Origin: Ophiura sarsii | Taxonomy: Eukaryota > Echinodermata > Ophiuroidea > Amphilepidida > Ophiuridae | Direction of reading: 5' to 3' | Assembly: GCA_035610835.1 (NCBI GenBank) | Contig: CM069446.1 | Location: 47,283,625-47,347,624, forward strand | Length of the DNA: 64,000 nucleotides | Part shown: positions 47,741 through 57,860 of the stretch, piece by piece | How positions within the stretch are numbered: the first letter of the stretch is position 1 | Layout of the letters: every line of letters starts with the position of its first letter | Notes under the pieces: model-generated | What the model was told of the DNA's origin: nothing | Seen by the model: the letters and a program-made list of their open reading frames with translations, nothing else | The model's database searches: none | Position numbers and translations under genes: made by a program

Positions 47741-48641
47741 AATTATGTTATGCTATTTTGTATATTTGAATGGTCATTAATAAGAAATGTTTAAACTAAA
47801 AGACGGTTACTTTGTCATATCATTTTCATTTGATCTTTTGTTCATCATCGATGCGTCCTTAAACATATTGCACAATATGATCAGAGATATAAACAATAAA
47901 GCCATGATATTTACAAATATTTACATGATAACATAGAATCATACAAGCTATTTGTTTCGGGATTATTGGTCTCTTTTCCCCTTCATATTTTAACGCAGCA
48001 CACTTGGTTCAACACCCCACCACGCTGTTTGTGTTATAACGACAATACATAGCAACGGAACTACAGAGGGCGCTATTTTATACGCTTCCGTTGTCTGGTA
48101 TTTTAAAAGCACAGCACAATCTAATGAAGCTTTGGATGTAAATCTTTTAGTTCATGTTTTCTCTTATTGCTGTTAAATGTACTACGGGAATGATAGTGCA
48201 AGGTGAGTATTGTATATGCTAAGGTTAATAATTCAAGGGGTATCAGAACTGATAGCGATAAATTATGATTGCATTTTTCTTGCTGGGAAGCAAAAATAGA
48301 AATCTTCAAAACAACGACACACACTTATTGTTTTACTCAAAGTTAAGTACCGGTGTCCCAAACGCTTCGATTCCCTTTAATAAAGCTTTATATTCTCCAG
48401 TAAAAAACAACAAAAACACTTAAATGACGGACGACTTTAGCCGACTGTTGGAGGAATTATAGGTGATATACAGGGTGAATCAAAAGAAATTTTGCCCGGA
48501 TTGATACGATTATTTAACCTTGATGTGTACTTCGAACCAAGAAATTGCTGTTTTATAAAACGTTTTTAATAGATTTCAAGTTGACAAGTTGTGTAAGCTG
48601 CCCCTTTTCACCATTCCAATGGGATATACATAGTTGAAATA
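47741..48641. other. Intergenic; lone mariner-type end
   Basis: TATACAGGGTGAATCAAAAG at 48469 resembles a mariner-like MITE end, but no opposite end is visible before the next element. CAGAGGGCGCTAT near 48064 is another orphan MITE-like word. Confidence 0.4.
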
Positions 48642-48903
48642 TACACTCTTGGAAAAAGGGTGCTTCATGGGTTCTTGGCTATCCCGTATATTGATCCCTC
48701 CGGTTTAAAGGTTCTTTAAAAATTAAAGAACCCCCAAAACTTCTATATGTAGAGAACATTTAAAGGTTCTAAAGACACATTTTTCGTTCTTTTTGAACCT
48801 CTAAAGGTTCTTTTTGGAACTTCTTGGAACTTTAACGGCTCTAAAAGGTTCCATATACGGGACAGCCGGGAACCCCTGATGCACTCTTTTTCTTAGAGTT
48901 GAT
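48642..48903. mobile_element. Long-TIR miniature transposon, copy B
   Basis: Second copy of the 7583-7837 element: GGGTTCTTGGCTATCCCGTA on the left, TACGGGACAGCCGGGAACCC on the right, outer ends ACTCTTGGAAAAAGGGTGC and GCACTCTTTTTCTTAGAGT. The inner AAAGGTTC/GAACC words again repeat several times. The two copies are 41 kb apart and have similar lengths. Confidence 0.8.
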
Positions 48904-49539
48904 AAAATGGAGTGCTAACTGCATGCATTTATTGTGTAACTGGCTTATTACACAAGGCAAGATTCACACAAGGGTTTAAAACATTGCATAATTTAATAGT
49001 TATAAGAAGTTACCATAGCATAGAAAAATATCGCACAAATGAAATGTTGGGAAGACACTTCTTGATCATTTGCACTTCGGTAGTTTACAAGACAGTCACA
49101 TTTTGTGAAAAATACTTGACAGGTTCACAAACGATACGGTATGAGTCCATTGCTTCTTCTGCCAAAGTTTTGGAAATATACTTCTCTTTGTTGATATTTA
49201 GGTCATTAACGAAGCCCACCACTGATGGCTATCATTTTCACTTAAATTAGTCATGTTACATTATAAAACACTTCAATGTCTCAAACTTGTTAAATTTGGA
49301 ATGGTGGAAAAAGGGGTCATTATTATTTTTCTGTCGATTACTTTTATTTATTCGGAGGATAAACTCGATTAAATACGCTTCATACCAACAACAGCAAGTG
49401 TATGGTTAAATGCACACATCGAAGTCAAAGACCCTTTCAATCCGTGCACAATTCGATTCACCCTATATATCTTACACCATTAAAAGTGTCTCTTCTCTTA
49501 ATCATCATAAATCCCTTCCTACATCAATATCAACATTAA
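48904..49539. other. Intergenic; 112-codon open frame of unknown value
   Basis: A frame open from 48912 to 49250 (plus) has ordinary amino acid composition but no domain, promoter or splice support that I can identify. Confidence 0.35.
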
Positions 49540-50310
49540 TAGTAAGTCTTGTAATGATAGTTCGTACACTTTGTAATATTAAAACACTAAAACTGCATGC
49601 AATACAATACTGAAATGTTTATATTTAATCGCGTGCCTCCCTCATGCCTGAAACGACAATACACCATGTATGTACACCGCACACGCCGACAAAATATCGA
49701 ACTATTTAAAAACAATTTCGGTATTTTCCTAGGGAGTGCGAAGTAATCTGATTTTAGTACCTTGGGTTCCGAGTAACCGAGCACACAAAGGACTTCCTAA
49801 AGTTGTGAAACATGCGAATACATTATGGACCATTACAATTGAACCTACAATGTAAATGGTTTGAACTGCATTAATGTAGGTAGAATTCGAATGCTTTGCT
49901 ATCATTGTAATAGTACATAATCTTTAAATGTCTAGATTTAAAGTGCAATGTTTCTTAATTGAAATCTCTGTTTATCTATTTTCTCTCACTGGAAAACAAA
50001 TCGTACATCGTGATTTAATCCTCTTCTAATATTTATGGCGACTGGCTCACATAGATCAAATGTTGACGCATTGATGACTGCTGAATAGTAGTCGATAAAT
50101 GTCAGTATAAATTAATGTGTCTCTTCTTCGACGTCATACATTTCATACATTGGATTGACTTTAAGTTAGTCTTTTAATGAGGGTTCGTCCACTTTGCAGT
50201 ATTGAATAATAATACCACATGCCTTGTAATACAAGACTGATATTTATCTATAACATTGTGTGGATCTATCCATGATGCAAAAATACACCGCACACGTCGA
50301 GAAAAATATT

Positions 50311-50480
50311 GATCATATATAAACAAAGGAGCTGCGTAGGTTCGATTAAAATAGATAATAATGTCCAGAGAATACGTAATATGGTTCAAACCTCATGATT
50401 TTATTAACATTCCGATATTTCGGCCATAGGCCTTTATGAAGGTAGACATTAGCGATGAGACTTGGCCTAAATAAACAGTA
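50311..50480 (-). mobile_element. ~170-bp insertion with a hammerhead-like core
   Basis: This stretch is absent from the other units of the array. On the minus strand (50411-50442) it reads ACCTTCATAAAGGCCTATGG followed by CCGAAATATCGG: a GGCC/GGCC stem with GAAA directly after it, resembling a decayed hammerhead core (CUGAUGA, stem II, GAAA). Such motifs occur in the ends of Penelope-like retroelements. The CUGANGA part is mutated, so it is unlikely to be active. Confidence 0.3.
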
Positions 50481-50925
50481 GAACTATTTGAAGACAATTT
50501 CGGTATTTTCATAGGGAGTGCGAAGTACTCTCATTTAGTACCTTAGGTTCAGCGTAACCAAGCACACAAAGGACTTCTACAAGTTGTGAAACATGGGAAT
50601 ATGTTATGGACCAATGCAATAGTAATGTAAATGGTTTTTACTGCATTCATGTATAGGTAGGATTCGAATGATGTGCTATTACATATCCTTGTATATAAAA
50701 GCACACACTCTCTAAATGTCTAGATTTAAAGTGCATTCTTCTTAATTGAAATCCATCCATTTTTTTCTCTCATTGAAATGAAAGTCGTACATCGTGATGT
50801 AATACTCTTATGACAATCTCAAGCGCTATGTATTCAATATTTATGGCGACTGACTTGCATAGATCAAATGTTAGACGACTAAATGACTTCTGAATAGTAG
50901 TCGATAAACGTCACTATAAATTGAT

Positions 50926-51049
50926 GTTATTATTTACCGGTGTTTATAGAGCGCATTTCCATATTTTCATTGCGCTGTACAAATCACAAACAACAAAAAT
51001 GGCACACAATATTTAACAACAAAATATCAGCAATTATTTAAAACAAATA
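50926..51049 (-). mobile_element. LINE 3'-tail insertion
   Basis: Absent from the other array units. TTTATAGAGCGCATTTCC, then TTCATTGCGCTGTAC, matches the 3' untranslated ends of the LINE copies at 52728-52770 and 53276-53310 (TTTATA-AGCGC, then a second GCGC about 25 bases on). It is a very short 5'-truncated insertion in the same minus orientation. Confidence 0.5.
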
Positions 51050-51475
51050 ATGTGTCAATTCTTCGACATGATACATTTCCTACATAGATTGACTTTAAGT
51101 TAGTATTTTAATGAGGGTTCGTCCACTTTGCAGTATTCAAATAATAATACCACATACCTTATATATAATACAAGACTGGTATTTATTTATATAACCATGT
51201 GGATCTATGCATTATGCAAAAATACGCCGCGCACGCCGAGAAAATATCGAACTATTTGAAGACAATTTCGGTATTTTCATAGGGAGTGCACAGTACTCTC
51301 AAAGTGTACCTTAGGTTCCGCGTAACCGAGCAAATTGTGAAACATGGGAATACGTTATGGACCAATACAATACTTACAATGTTAATGGTTTTAATTGCAT
51401 TCGTGTGGGTAGGATTCGAATGATGTGGTATTACATATCCTTGTAATATCACACATTCTTTAAATGTCTAGATTT

Positions 51476-51825
51476 CAAAAATATAATCCAAGTAAAGGTG
51501 AGACCAGCAATATGAAAAGTGCGCAACCCAAAAGGAGCAAATATAAAATTAAATAAGACTTGACTAATCACATATTGCTTGACAGAACTCTTTCGTGAGG
51601 GTCTGACAGCCCCTCATTCTTCAGAAACAAAATACATACTGGTGAACTTGTGTCAAACAAGGTTATTATATACAAAAAACTACTATACATGTAAATATGT
51701 AAAGCCAGGGATTAAGAAGGGAAGTGTACAAAACCACAGAATAAATAAATCAATTAAAAGAGTACATGTAATTATGTTCAATTAATTAAATTTAAAATAC
51801 ATTTCCTCTAACTTAAAATACCTGT
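51476..51825 (-). mobile_element. ~350-bp insertion with a second hammerhead-like core
   Basis: Interrupts the third array unit. The minus strand at 51587-51623 reads CTGAAGA, then TGAGGG-GCTGTCAGA-CCCTCA as a 6-bp stem II with its loop, then CGAAAGAG. CTGANGA, a stem and GAAA in that order is the hammerhead arrangement, but the closing pair next to the core is A-C instead of G-C, and stems I and III are not obvious. The insertion may be a fragment of a Penelope-like element. The plus-strand frame 51579-51785 has no recognised domain. Confidence 0.35.
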
Positions 51826-51971
51826 TCATTCATTGATTTCTCTTTGAAAAGAAAGTCGTACATTGTTATTTAATACTATCATGGAAACCTCAAGGGCTAA
51901 AGTATTCAATACTAATGGCGACTGGCTTACATAGATCAAATGTTTAGATGAATTGATGACCTCTAAATAGT

Positions 51972-52164
51972 GTTGTTGTATTGTTTGTTAATTAGGATCC
52001 TTGACTGTGGCTAGAGCATTCGATTTCTGTTCGATTCGAAAGGTCACGTGTTCGAATCCAACACCGGCTCATGTCCTTGGTATTTAAGTTGGGATATGAG
52101 AAGAGACTTGTTAAGTTTGTTTGAGTTGTGGAGCGTACGGTAGTTAGGCTACGTAGCTGTTATT
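51972..52164 (+). mobile_element. tRNA-derived SINE with target duplication
   Basis: A decayed A-box region (GTGGCTAGAGCATTCGA) and a good B box (GTGTTCGAATCC at 52050-52061) are the internal pol III promoter of a tRNA-type SINE. It splits the third array unit. TCTAAATAGT (51962-51971) and TCTGAACAGT (52165-52174) flank it as a diverged 10-bp target duplication, and other units have the single uninterrupted sequence TCTGAATAGT there. This comparison makes the insertion borders unusually secure. Confidence 0.75.
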
Positions 52165-52679
52165 TCTGAACAGTAGTAATCGATAAATATCACTATAATT
52201 TAATGTATCCCTTCTTTCTGACGTTATCATTTCCTACATGGGTTGATTTTAAGTAAGTCTTTTATTGTCGGTTCGTCCATTTTGCAGTATTCCAATAAAA
52301 ATACCACATGCCCTATATTACAAAACTGACATTTATCTATATCGCGTGGCATGATGCAAACATAATACACTGACCAAACCAAGATAATAGCGAACAATTC
52401 GGCGATAAAATAATTTATTGCAAAACATCTTATTCATAATCAATACAAAATATTTATAAAAAGAAATCATAGGTTTAAACTTCATTCTTGTATGATTCGA
52501 ATCCTCTATATATATTAAAAGTCATATATCGTGATTTAATACTCTTATGACAATCCCATGAGCTATGAGAAGGCGACTGGCTTTACATTAGTAGAGTCAT
52601 TATCTTGGATTCCATGACCATTTTCTTCCTACCTTAGTCTCTTAGTGAATTTGTCAACTATAACCATTTTAAAAGAGAA

Positions 52680-53101
52680 TGAGCTCCCATGCATACATAT
52701 ACATACATACATATACATACATACATACATTTATATAGCGCTCCTTCATAAAGATCGCAGCGCTATTTACAACTAGAAACATCTTAACTACAGCATAAAT
52801 ACAACATAAATTACACAAGGTACACAGTCCAGCAATATTAAAAATAACAACTGAAGAGGTGAGTTTTGAGGCTCTTTTTGAATGTAGATAATGAGGTGCT
52901 TTCCCTGATGTTAGTGGGTAAAGTGTTCCAGATATGGGGAGCTTTTTGCACGAAGGACCTGTCATCCGATGATTTCAATGTTTTGTAAGAGTTATGTTCG
53001 GTGAGCCGGGTAACATCAGAAGCAGACCTGAGACCGGTGCGTGTTGGGCGGTAGAGAGAGATACAGGATGTTAAATAGTCCGGAGCAGTTCCTGCATGCA
53101 T
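52680..53101 (-). pseudogene. LINE (CR1/L2-like) 3' end, copy A
   Basis: An 87-codon frame ending at 52838 carries the conserved C-terminal tail of CR1/L2-type reverse transcriptase proteins: APDYLTSCISLYRP, then GLRSASDVTRLTEHNSYKTL, KAPHIWNTLP and FKKSLKTHLF. The 3' untranslated part (52837-52690) has the AGCGC hairpin region (52738-52765) and ends in an ATGT-type microsatellite, as these LINEs do. It is truncated at about 53101, so only the last part of ORF2 is present. About 45-50 percent of residues match copy B. Confidence 0.85.
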
Positions 53102-53239
53102 TTCTCAAAAGTAATGCCCGCGATACAGGAGCCCACAAATTAAAATGTCTTTAATTAACCTAAAAAGCACACCACATTGTTTTGCTGAGCACAAAGATTC
53201 CGAAAAAGTATGGTTTGTCCTACTTCCGATGTTTAGTTA

Positions 53240-55093
53240 ACGAGTTATAATACAATACAATACAATAATGAGCATTTATAAAGCGCCTTTTCATCAAGAT
53301 CAAAGCGCGTGAGAAAAGCAAACCCAACGGAACAAAAGGATAATGAACAAACAAACATCATATAAAGTACAATATGATAAAAGTTACACGACATTTAGAT
53401 ACAAATATGTTTTTACAGATTTCTTGAACATGTGTAAAGAGTCCTGATTTCTTATGAGAGCGGGAAGGTGATTCCATATTGCTGGAGCGACATAGGTGAA
53501 AGTCCGATTGCTGGCTGATGTAAGAATTTTGATGGTTGAATGCTGAGTTAGTTGTGTAGTATCCGAAGCCGATCGCAGGTTGACACGTCGTGGTTTATTC
53601 AGAGAAAGGCAAGATGATAGGTAGCCCGGTGCTACGCCTGAGAGGCACTTAAACACAGTAACTAAGATTTTAAAAGTCACACGTTCTCTGACCGGCAACC
53701 AATGCAGCTCCTGGAGACAAGGCGTTGCATGATCAAATTTCTTAGCCATACAAATGAGCTTAGCCGCCCAGTTTTGGGTTCTTTGTAGACGTTGAATGTC
53801 ACAGGCGTTTGAATTAAGGAGCAACCCATTTCCGTAATCTAAACGTGATAAGATCAACGCACGCACAATAAGGTGACAAGTGTCGTTGTCCATAAATTTA
53901 CGGATCCGGGTTATATTTCTGAGTTGGTAAGTCAGGCTAGAACATAAGGTTTTAATGTGAAAATGCATGGACATAGAGCTGTCAAACACAACACCGAGGT
54001 TGCGGACGCTGTCAGATGGCTTGATAACTTTGTCGCCGACCTGAAGAGAAACAGAAGGTACCTTACTTTTGAGATGGTCTGGCACAGCGATAAAGAACTC
54101 TGTTTTCTGTTCATTGAGCTTCAACATGTTGAGAGTCATCCATGATTTGATGTCGGATATGCATGAAGAAAGCCGAGACAGGGCGGTAGATATGGATTCC
54201 TCGTCATGTATATCAAAAGGTACATACAGTTGGATGTCATCTGCGTACAGGTGATATTGCAGGTTATGGTTATAATGATGCGGCCAATTGGAATGGAGTA
54301 AATGGCGAATGACTGGGGACCAACTATAGATCCCTGTGGTAACCCATATCTTAATCTGTGGGTATCAGAGGAGACTCCATTGATGCAAACGCTAGTTGTT
54401 CTGCCGGTAAGGTATGACTCTATCCACTTGAGTGCAGTTACTCCTTTAATCCCTACGTCATGGGAAAGTCGGTTGAGCAAGATAGAGTGATTCACAGTAT
54501 CAAATGCTGCGCTTAGGTCTAGAAGGACGAGGAAAACACCTTTCCGTTGAGATAAGTTCTGCATTATGTCATCCTTAACTTTTAGAAGCGCTGACTCAGT
54601 GCTATGCAAAGCCCTGTATGCTGATTGTAAAGGTTCTGCAAGATCTTCGCGGATCATGTAGTCAGTGATGCTTTTGATAGCTTGCTTTTAGATCACTTTA
54701 AATACAAAGGGGATGTTAGACACGGGTCTGTAGTTTTTCAGCATATTGCGATCCAGAGATTGTTTCTTAATGATGGGTAATCACGGCATGCTTGAGTGGT
54801 GTAGGAAAAACACTCGTCCTGAGCGATGTGTTGACAATCCGTGTGATGACCGGAACAAATGTCTGAGTGTTTTGTTTTAAGAACCAAGTCGGCAACGGGT
54901 CGAGAAGACATGACTTTGAAGGCGCTTTGTTGATATACTGCAGAATGTCCTCTTCACGGACAAGATCAAATTCGCGAAATTCGCAATCAACTGCGTGTTG
55001 AGGGACTGGGTCAGCATAGTTGCCTTCATTAAGCTCTAGTTCAATGCTCTTGTAGATCTTGTCAATCAGGTAAACCTTTGCATGTGGGGTCAA
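53240..55093 (-). pseudogene. LINE (CR1/L2-like), broken reverse transcriptase, copy B
   Basis: Reading on the minus strand, 55093-54767 encodes the pre-RT linker (ADPVPQHAV, APSKSCLLDPLPTWFLKQ). After a frameshift come PIIKKQSLD and NYRPVSN (54780-54700) with an in-frame stop, then 54657-54270 with QSAYRALHSTESALL, the catalytic LDLSAAFDTVNH (Asp near 54518) and the GLPQGSIVGP motif. A second frameshift near 54267 precedes the catalytic YADD (54236-54247). The frame then runs to 53384 through GVVFDSSMS, HWLPVRERVTFKILV and FKKSVKTYL. The 3' end has the AGCGC segment and an ATTGT-type tail (53250-53270). At least two frameshifts and a stop make it dead; the endonuclease half is missing. Confidence 0.9.
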
Positions 55094-55263
55094 TATTTTA
55101 AACTACAATTGCAAAATTGTAGGCATGTGAGTTGTTTAACCCAGAGGCACCTTTTCCAAATATCTTATTTTCGCGGCCAAAAAGCGAGGGGAAAATTAGG
55201 GGCCCCAAGGCTCGAACCCTGGACCTCTGGGTTTAGAGTCAAACGATCTACCGCTAGGCCACG
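55094..55263 (-). mobile_element. tRNA-derived SINE inserted at the LINE's 5' edge
   Basis: On the minus strand the head holds a perfect A box (TGGCCTAGCGG, near 55254) and B box (GGTTCGAGCC, near 55212) with tRNA-like spacing. The acceptor strands do not pair and the T stem is degraded, so this is a SINE and not a functional tRNA. GGGGTCAA occurs at both edges (55086-55093 and 55264-55271), as expected of a target duplication. The LINE frame stops exactly at the left edge, so either the SINE split the LINE or both ends meet by chance. Confidence 0.6.
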
Positions 55264-55271
55264 GGGGTCAA

Positions 55272-55475
55272 CCATACTTGGCTCAGTATGTTTCGCCAAG
55301 TATACCCTTGGGCAATTAATTCATCGAGAAACTGCCGAACCGGTGACACAAACAAACCGCATCGTAGCCATTTGTAGTACTCAAGAGTGTTAGGGTTAAG
55401 CAGGTAATCTACTGAGTTATCTCCAAAGAGTGTTACACCACAGTGGAAGTGAGCACAGTCTTAGTGTTATTTTAC
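55272..55475. other. Possible LINE upstream remnant
   Basis: If the SINE split the LINE, this 200-bp stretch would be its continuation, but I see no recognisable endonuclease or linker residues. CATACTTGG and CCAAGTATAC near 55274-55305 form a small hairpin. Confidence 0.25.
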
Positions 55476-56083
55476 TACACCTAGCACATAAAGTCCCTGA
55501 CCAGGTGCTTTGAGGTTAGCTAATTCAAAATAGATAATCGGTACCACAAAAAAATCTGAGATATACATTGAATGAGCAAATTTCTTCTCCGCAGTTTGAT
55601 ACCTCATTCAACAAAATCGAATGGATACTTTTAAAGTTATGGCGATTTCAATGACTGCGCATGCAACAGAAAAGTTGCACTAGGTATAGGAAATCATTGA
55701 TTTGTGTGTGATTACGCACCGAAAAAACTCACAGCTAATCAGCTAAGACTTGTATTCTTCACAGCCAGATACACCCTTGTCCCGCACATTGCGGTTATCA
55801 CTTCAGACCCATTCATCTGTCTCGTTCAGATATCACACAGTTATGACAGTAATCACACACAAATCAATGATTCCTATACCAAGCGCAACTTTTCTGTTGC
55901 ATGCGCGGTCATTGAAATCGCCATAACTTATAAAGTATTCCTTCGATTTTGTTGAATGGGGTATCAAACTGCGGAAAAGAAATGTGCTCATTTGATGTAT
56001 ATCTCAGATTTTTTGTACCGATTATATATTTTGAATTAGCGAACCTCAAAGCACCTGGTCAGGGACTTTATGTGCTAGGTGTA
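55476..56083. mobile_element. 608-bp foldback element, complete copy
   Basis: Arms of about 235 bp (55476-55717 and 55853-56083) are near-perfect inverted repeats, from TACACCTAGCACATAAAGTC outside to TTGATTTGTGTGTGATTAC inside, around a 135-base loop. TA borders both ends, suggesting a mariner-type target site. Another copy, missing its outer left arm, is at 4697-5165 with its loop inverted. Within each arm, GCAACAGAAAAGTTGC is itself a small hairpin. Frames through the arms are repeat-derived. Confidence 0.85.
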
Positions 56084-56924
56084 TATTTCCATTTGAACCA
56101 CTGAAGTACATTTATTGAAATTTTGGGGAAAAACAATTAATGATGAACCTTCACGTAGAATAGTTTATTATAGAAAAACATATGTAAAGTACAGGTACAA
56201 ACCTTTACGAATAGACGCCGATTTATTCATTCAATCTTGAGTGGCTTTAATAATAAAAAATCCGCGCTTTAACAGGAAGTATAGTTTAGTTTTATATATA
56301 ATCTTATTATGAATCTAGGTTGGTACATGTTATGAATGAATCCGATATAAAATAAAGGTGTGTGTACTATTTAATCCTTATCCTAATGGGTATTAAGCAG
56401 GAATTACTTTCACGTCCGACTCTACGAAAAAGTACATAGCGTAAACAGAGCGAGAACAATGCATAATATTTCATATTAACACGCATGATGACATAAAGGC
56501 ACCGAAACAGTACCAGAGATGTTTCCTGTGCTTAAAACACACGGCGGAGCTTAGTTCATATGTTTTTTGAAAGGATCTTACGTACAATGTACCCTTGGGA
56601 TTTTGCTTTTACGCGGTCTAACTAGTCTTTATAACGTGTTAAGACTTACAGAGCCTGCCGTATATCTAGAGCGTGTCCCCAAAATATGTCTCCGGAATTC
56701 TAACATTGTAAATCATATGATATATTCCTTGATTCTGTCACCGATATTGTACTCATTTGGGTTAATTTTATTCATCGTCAACATTCAAGTATTGTCAGTC
56801 TTAGACGATGTCTGATTTGTGGCTAGAACTACCATATGCTACATTGGCACCAGTCGGATCTCCAGCTTTAAAATAGAGAGTGTGTTCTGTTACTGTGTTT
56901 GAAAATCAAACACACCGGGGATAT
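56084..56924. other. Intergenic, nothing recognised
   Basis: AT-rich unique-looking sequence; the 82-codon frame 56567-56815 has no recognisable features. Confidence 0.4.
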
Positions 56925-57212
56925 ATTTCACAAAGGTCAACTTAAGATTTTTAAGTTTGTCAGTTATGAAGAGTTCATATTAGATTCTTAAAGTTAAGAA
57001 TAGTATCTCTTCTTAAGATAAGAAGAATATTACTGTATAACTTAAGAAGAATTCATTTGTAAAGTAAAATATCCTCTGACCTCTTCGTAAGTTAAGAAGG
57101 AAATTCAGAAGGATATTCTTCTTAAATTTGTTTTATGAAGAGTTCAGGATTTAAGAAGAATTTTAAGGATTTAAGAAGAATTAATTCTTCTTAAGTTTTA
57201 TGAAATAGGATC
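56925..57212. mobile_element. CTTAAGAAGAATT-rich foldback element
   Basis: Nearly every part is made of TTCTTAAG, AAGAAGAATT and TATGAAGAGTTCA words on both strands. The left border GATATATTTCACAAAGG and right border TTTATGAAATAGGATCC are imperfect inverted repeats. Many foldings are possible. It is a decayed palindromic MITE with internal expansion of the AAGAAGAATT word. Confidence 0.55.
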
Positions 57213-57290
57213 CAGTATAGCGAAGTGTTACATTTGTGTTGATCAATACGTCTCACTGTCTTTAAACCCAACGGAGGTGCACTTTGAATA

Positions 57291-57860
57291 TACAGTCCTC
57301 AAAATAAGTAACTGACCAGGTAATAAATATACTCATAACTCCAAAACTATAGCTCCTACATAAAAATATTAAACAGTAAAGTTGTAAAGAAATTTCTCCT
57401 CTTTAACGTGATATATTAGTCATTAAGATCAGTTAATAATTAAGAACGCTATATTGAAAAGGGTAGAACAAAGTGCAGTTTACATTTTAACACTTGGGTT
57501 TTGAACACGCGGGACAGTGTGACAGGTATGTGAATGGGTTGCATTGATCAATTGAAGCATCCCCAATCCCCGTCTTACTATCGAACCGTGAGTTGTCGCT
57601 ACCAGTTAATCAATAACCTGCCTGTAACTAGTCCGAGGCTGCGTGTAGACGAACAAAATGTTAAAATGAAAAACGGACTTTGTTTTGGTTTATGGCACGT
57701 AACTGAGTTAATATTTATTCAATCTTCATGTGTAATATCTCGAATTAAAGACAAGAAATTTCCTTACAACTTTATATCCTAATATTTTTACTTAGGAGCT
57801 ATAGTTTTGGAGTTGAGAGCATATTTATTACCTGGTCAGTTACTTATATTGAGGACTGTA
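57291..57860. mobile_element. TACAGTCCTCAAAA-ended element, complete copy, 570 bp
   Basis: Ends TACAGTCCTCAAAATAAG and TATTGAGGACTGTA are the tips of long inverted arms (about 110 bp; inner parts AACTCCAAAACTATAGCTCC and its mirror). TA lies at both borders, as for Tc1/mariner insertions. The centre carries an open frame (57534-57782) with YYRTVSCRYQLINNLPV, partly matched by a frame in the copy at 35348. No DDE/D transposase motif is visible, so I regard it as non-autonomous. Confidence 0.8.

Larger units (their letters stand above)
49540..52600 (+). repeat. Tandem array of four ~650-bp units, broken by insertions
   Basis: The phrase TTCGTCCACTTTGCAGTATT (or close variants) marks each unit at 49561, 50184, 51118 and 52272. 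Other landmarks recur in the same order: CGCACACGCCGA, GAACTATTTGAAGACAATTTC, AGGGAGTGCGAAGTA, AGTTGTGAAACATGGGAATA, AAATGTCTAGATTTAAAGTG, AAGTCGTACATCGTGAT and GGCGACTGGCTCACATAGAT. Spacing is 623, 934 and 1154 bases. Removing the insertions listed separately brings every full unit to about 620-655. The fourth unit is partial and eroded. No open frame is conserved across units, so I see no coding array. Confidence 0.8.

Noticed and set aside
48912..49250. 112-codon plus-strand frame
   Set aside because: No recognisable motif, and it begins directly beside a MITE; chance length in AT-rich DNA.
55185..55266. Functional tRNA gene on the minus strand
   Set aside because: Boxes A and B are good, but acceptor strands do not pair and stems are degraded; better explained as a SINE head.
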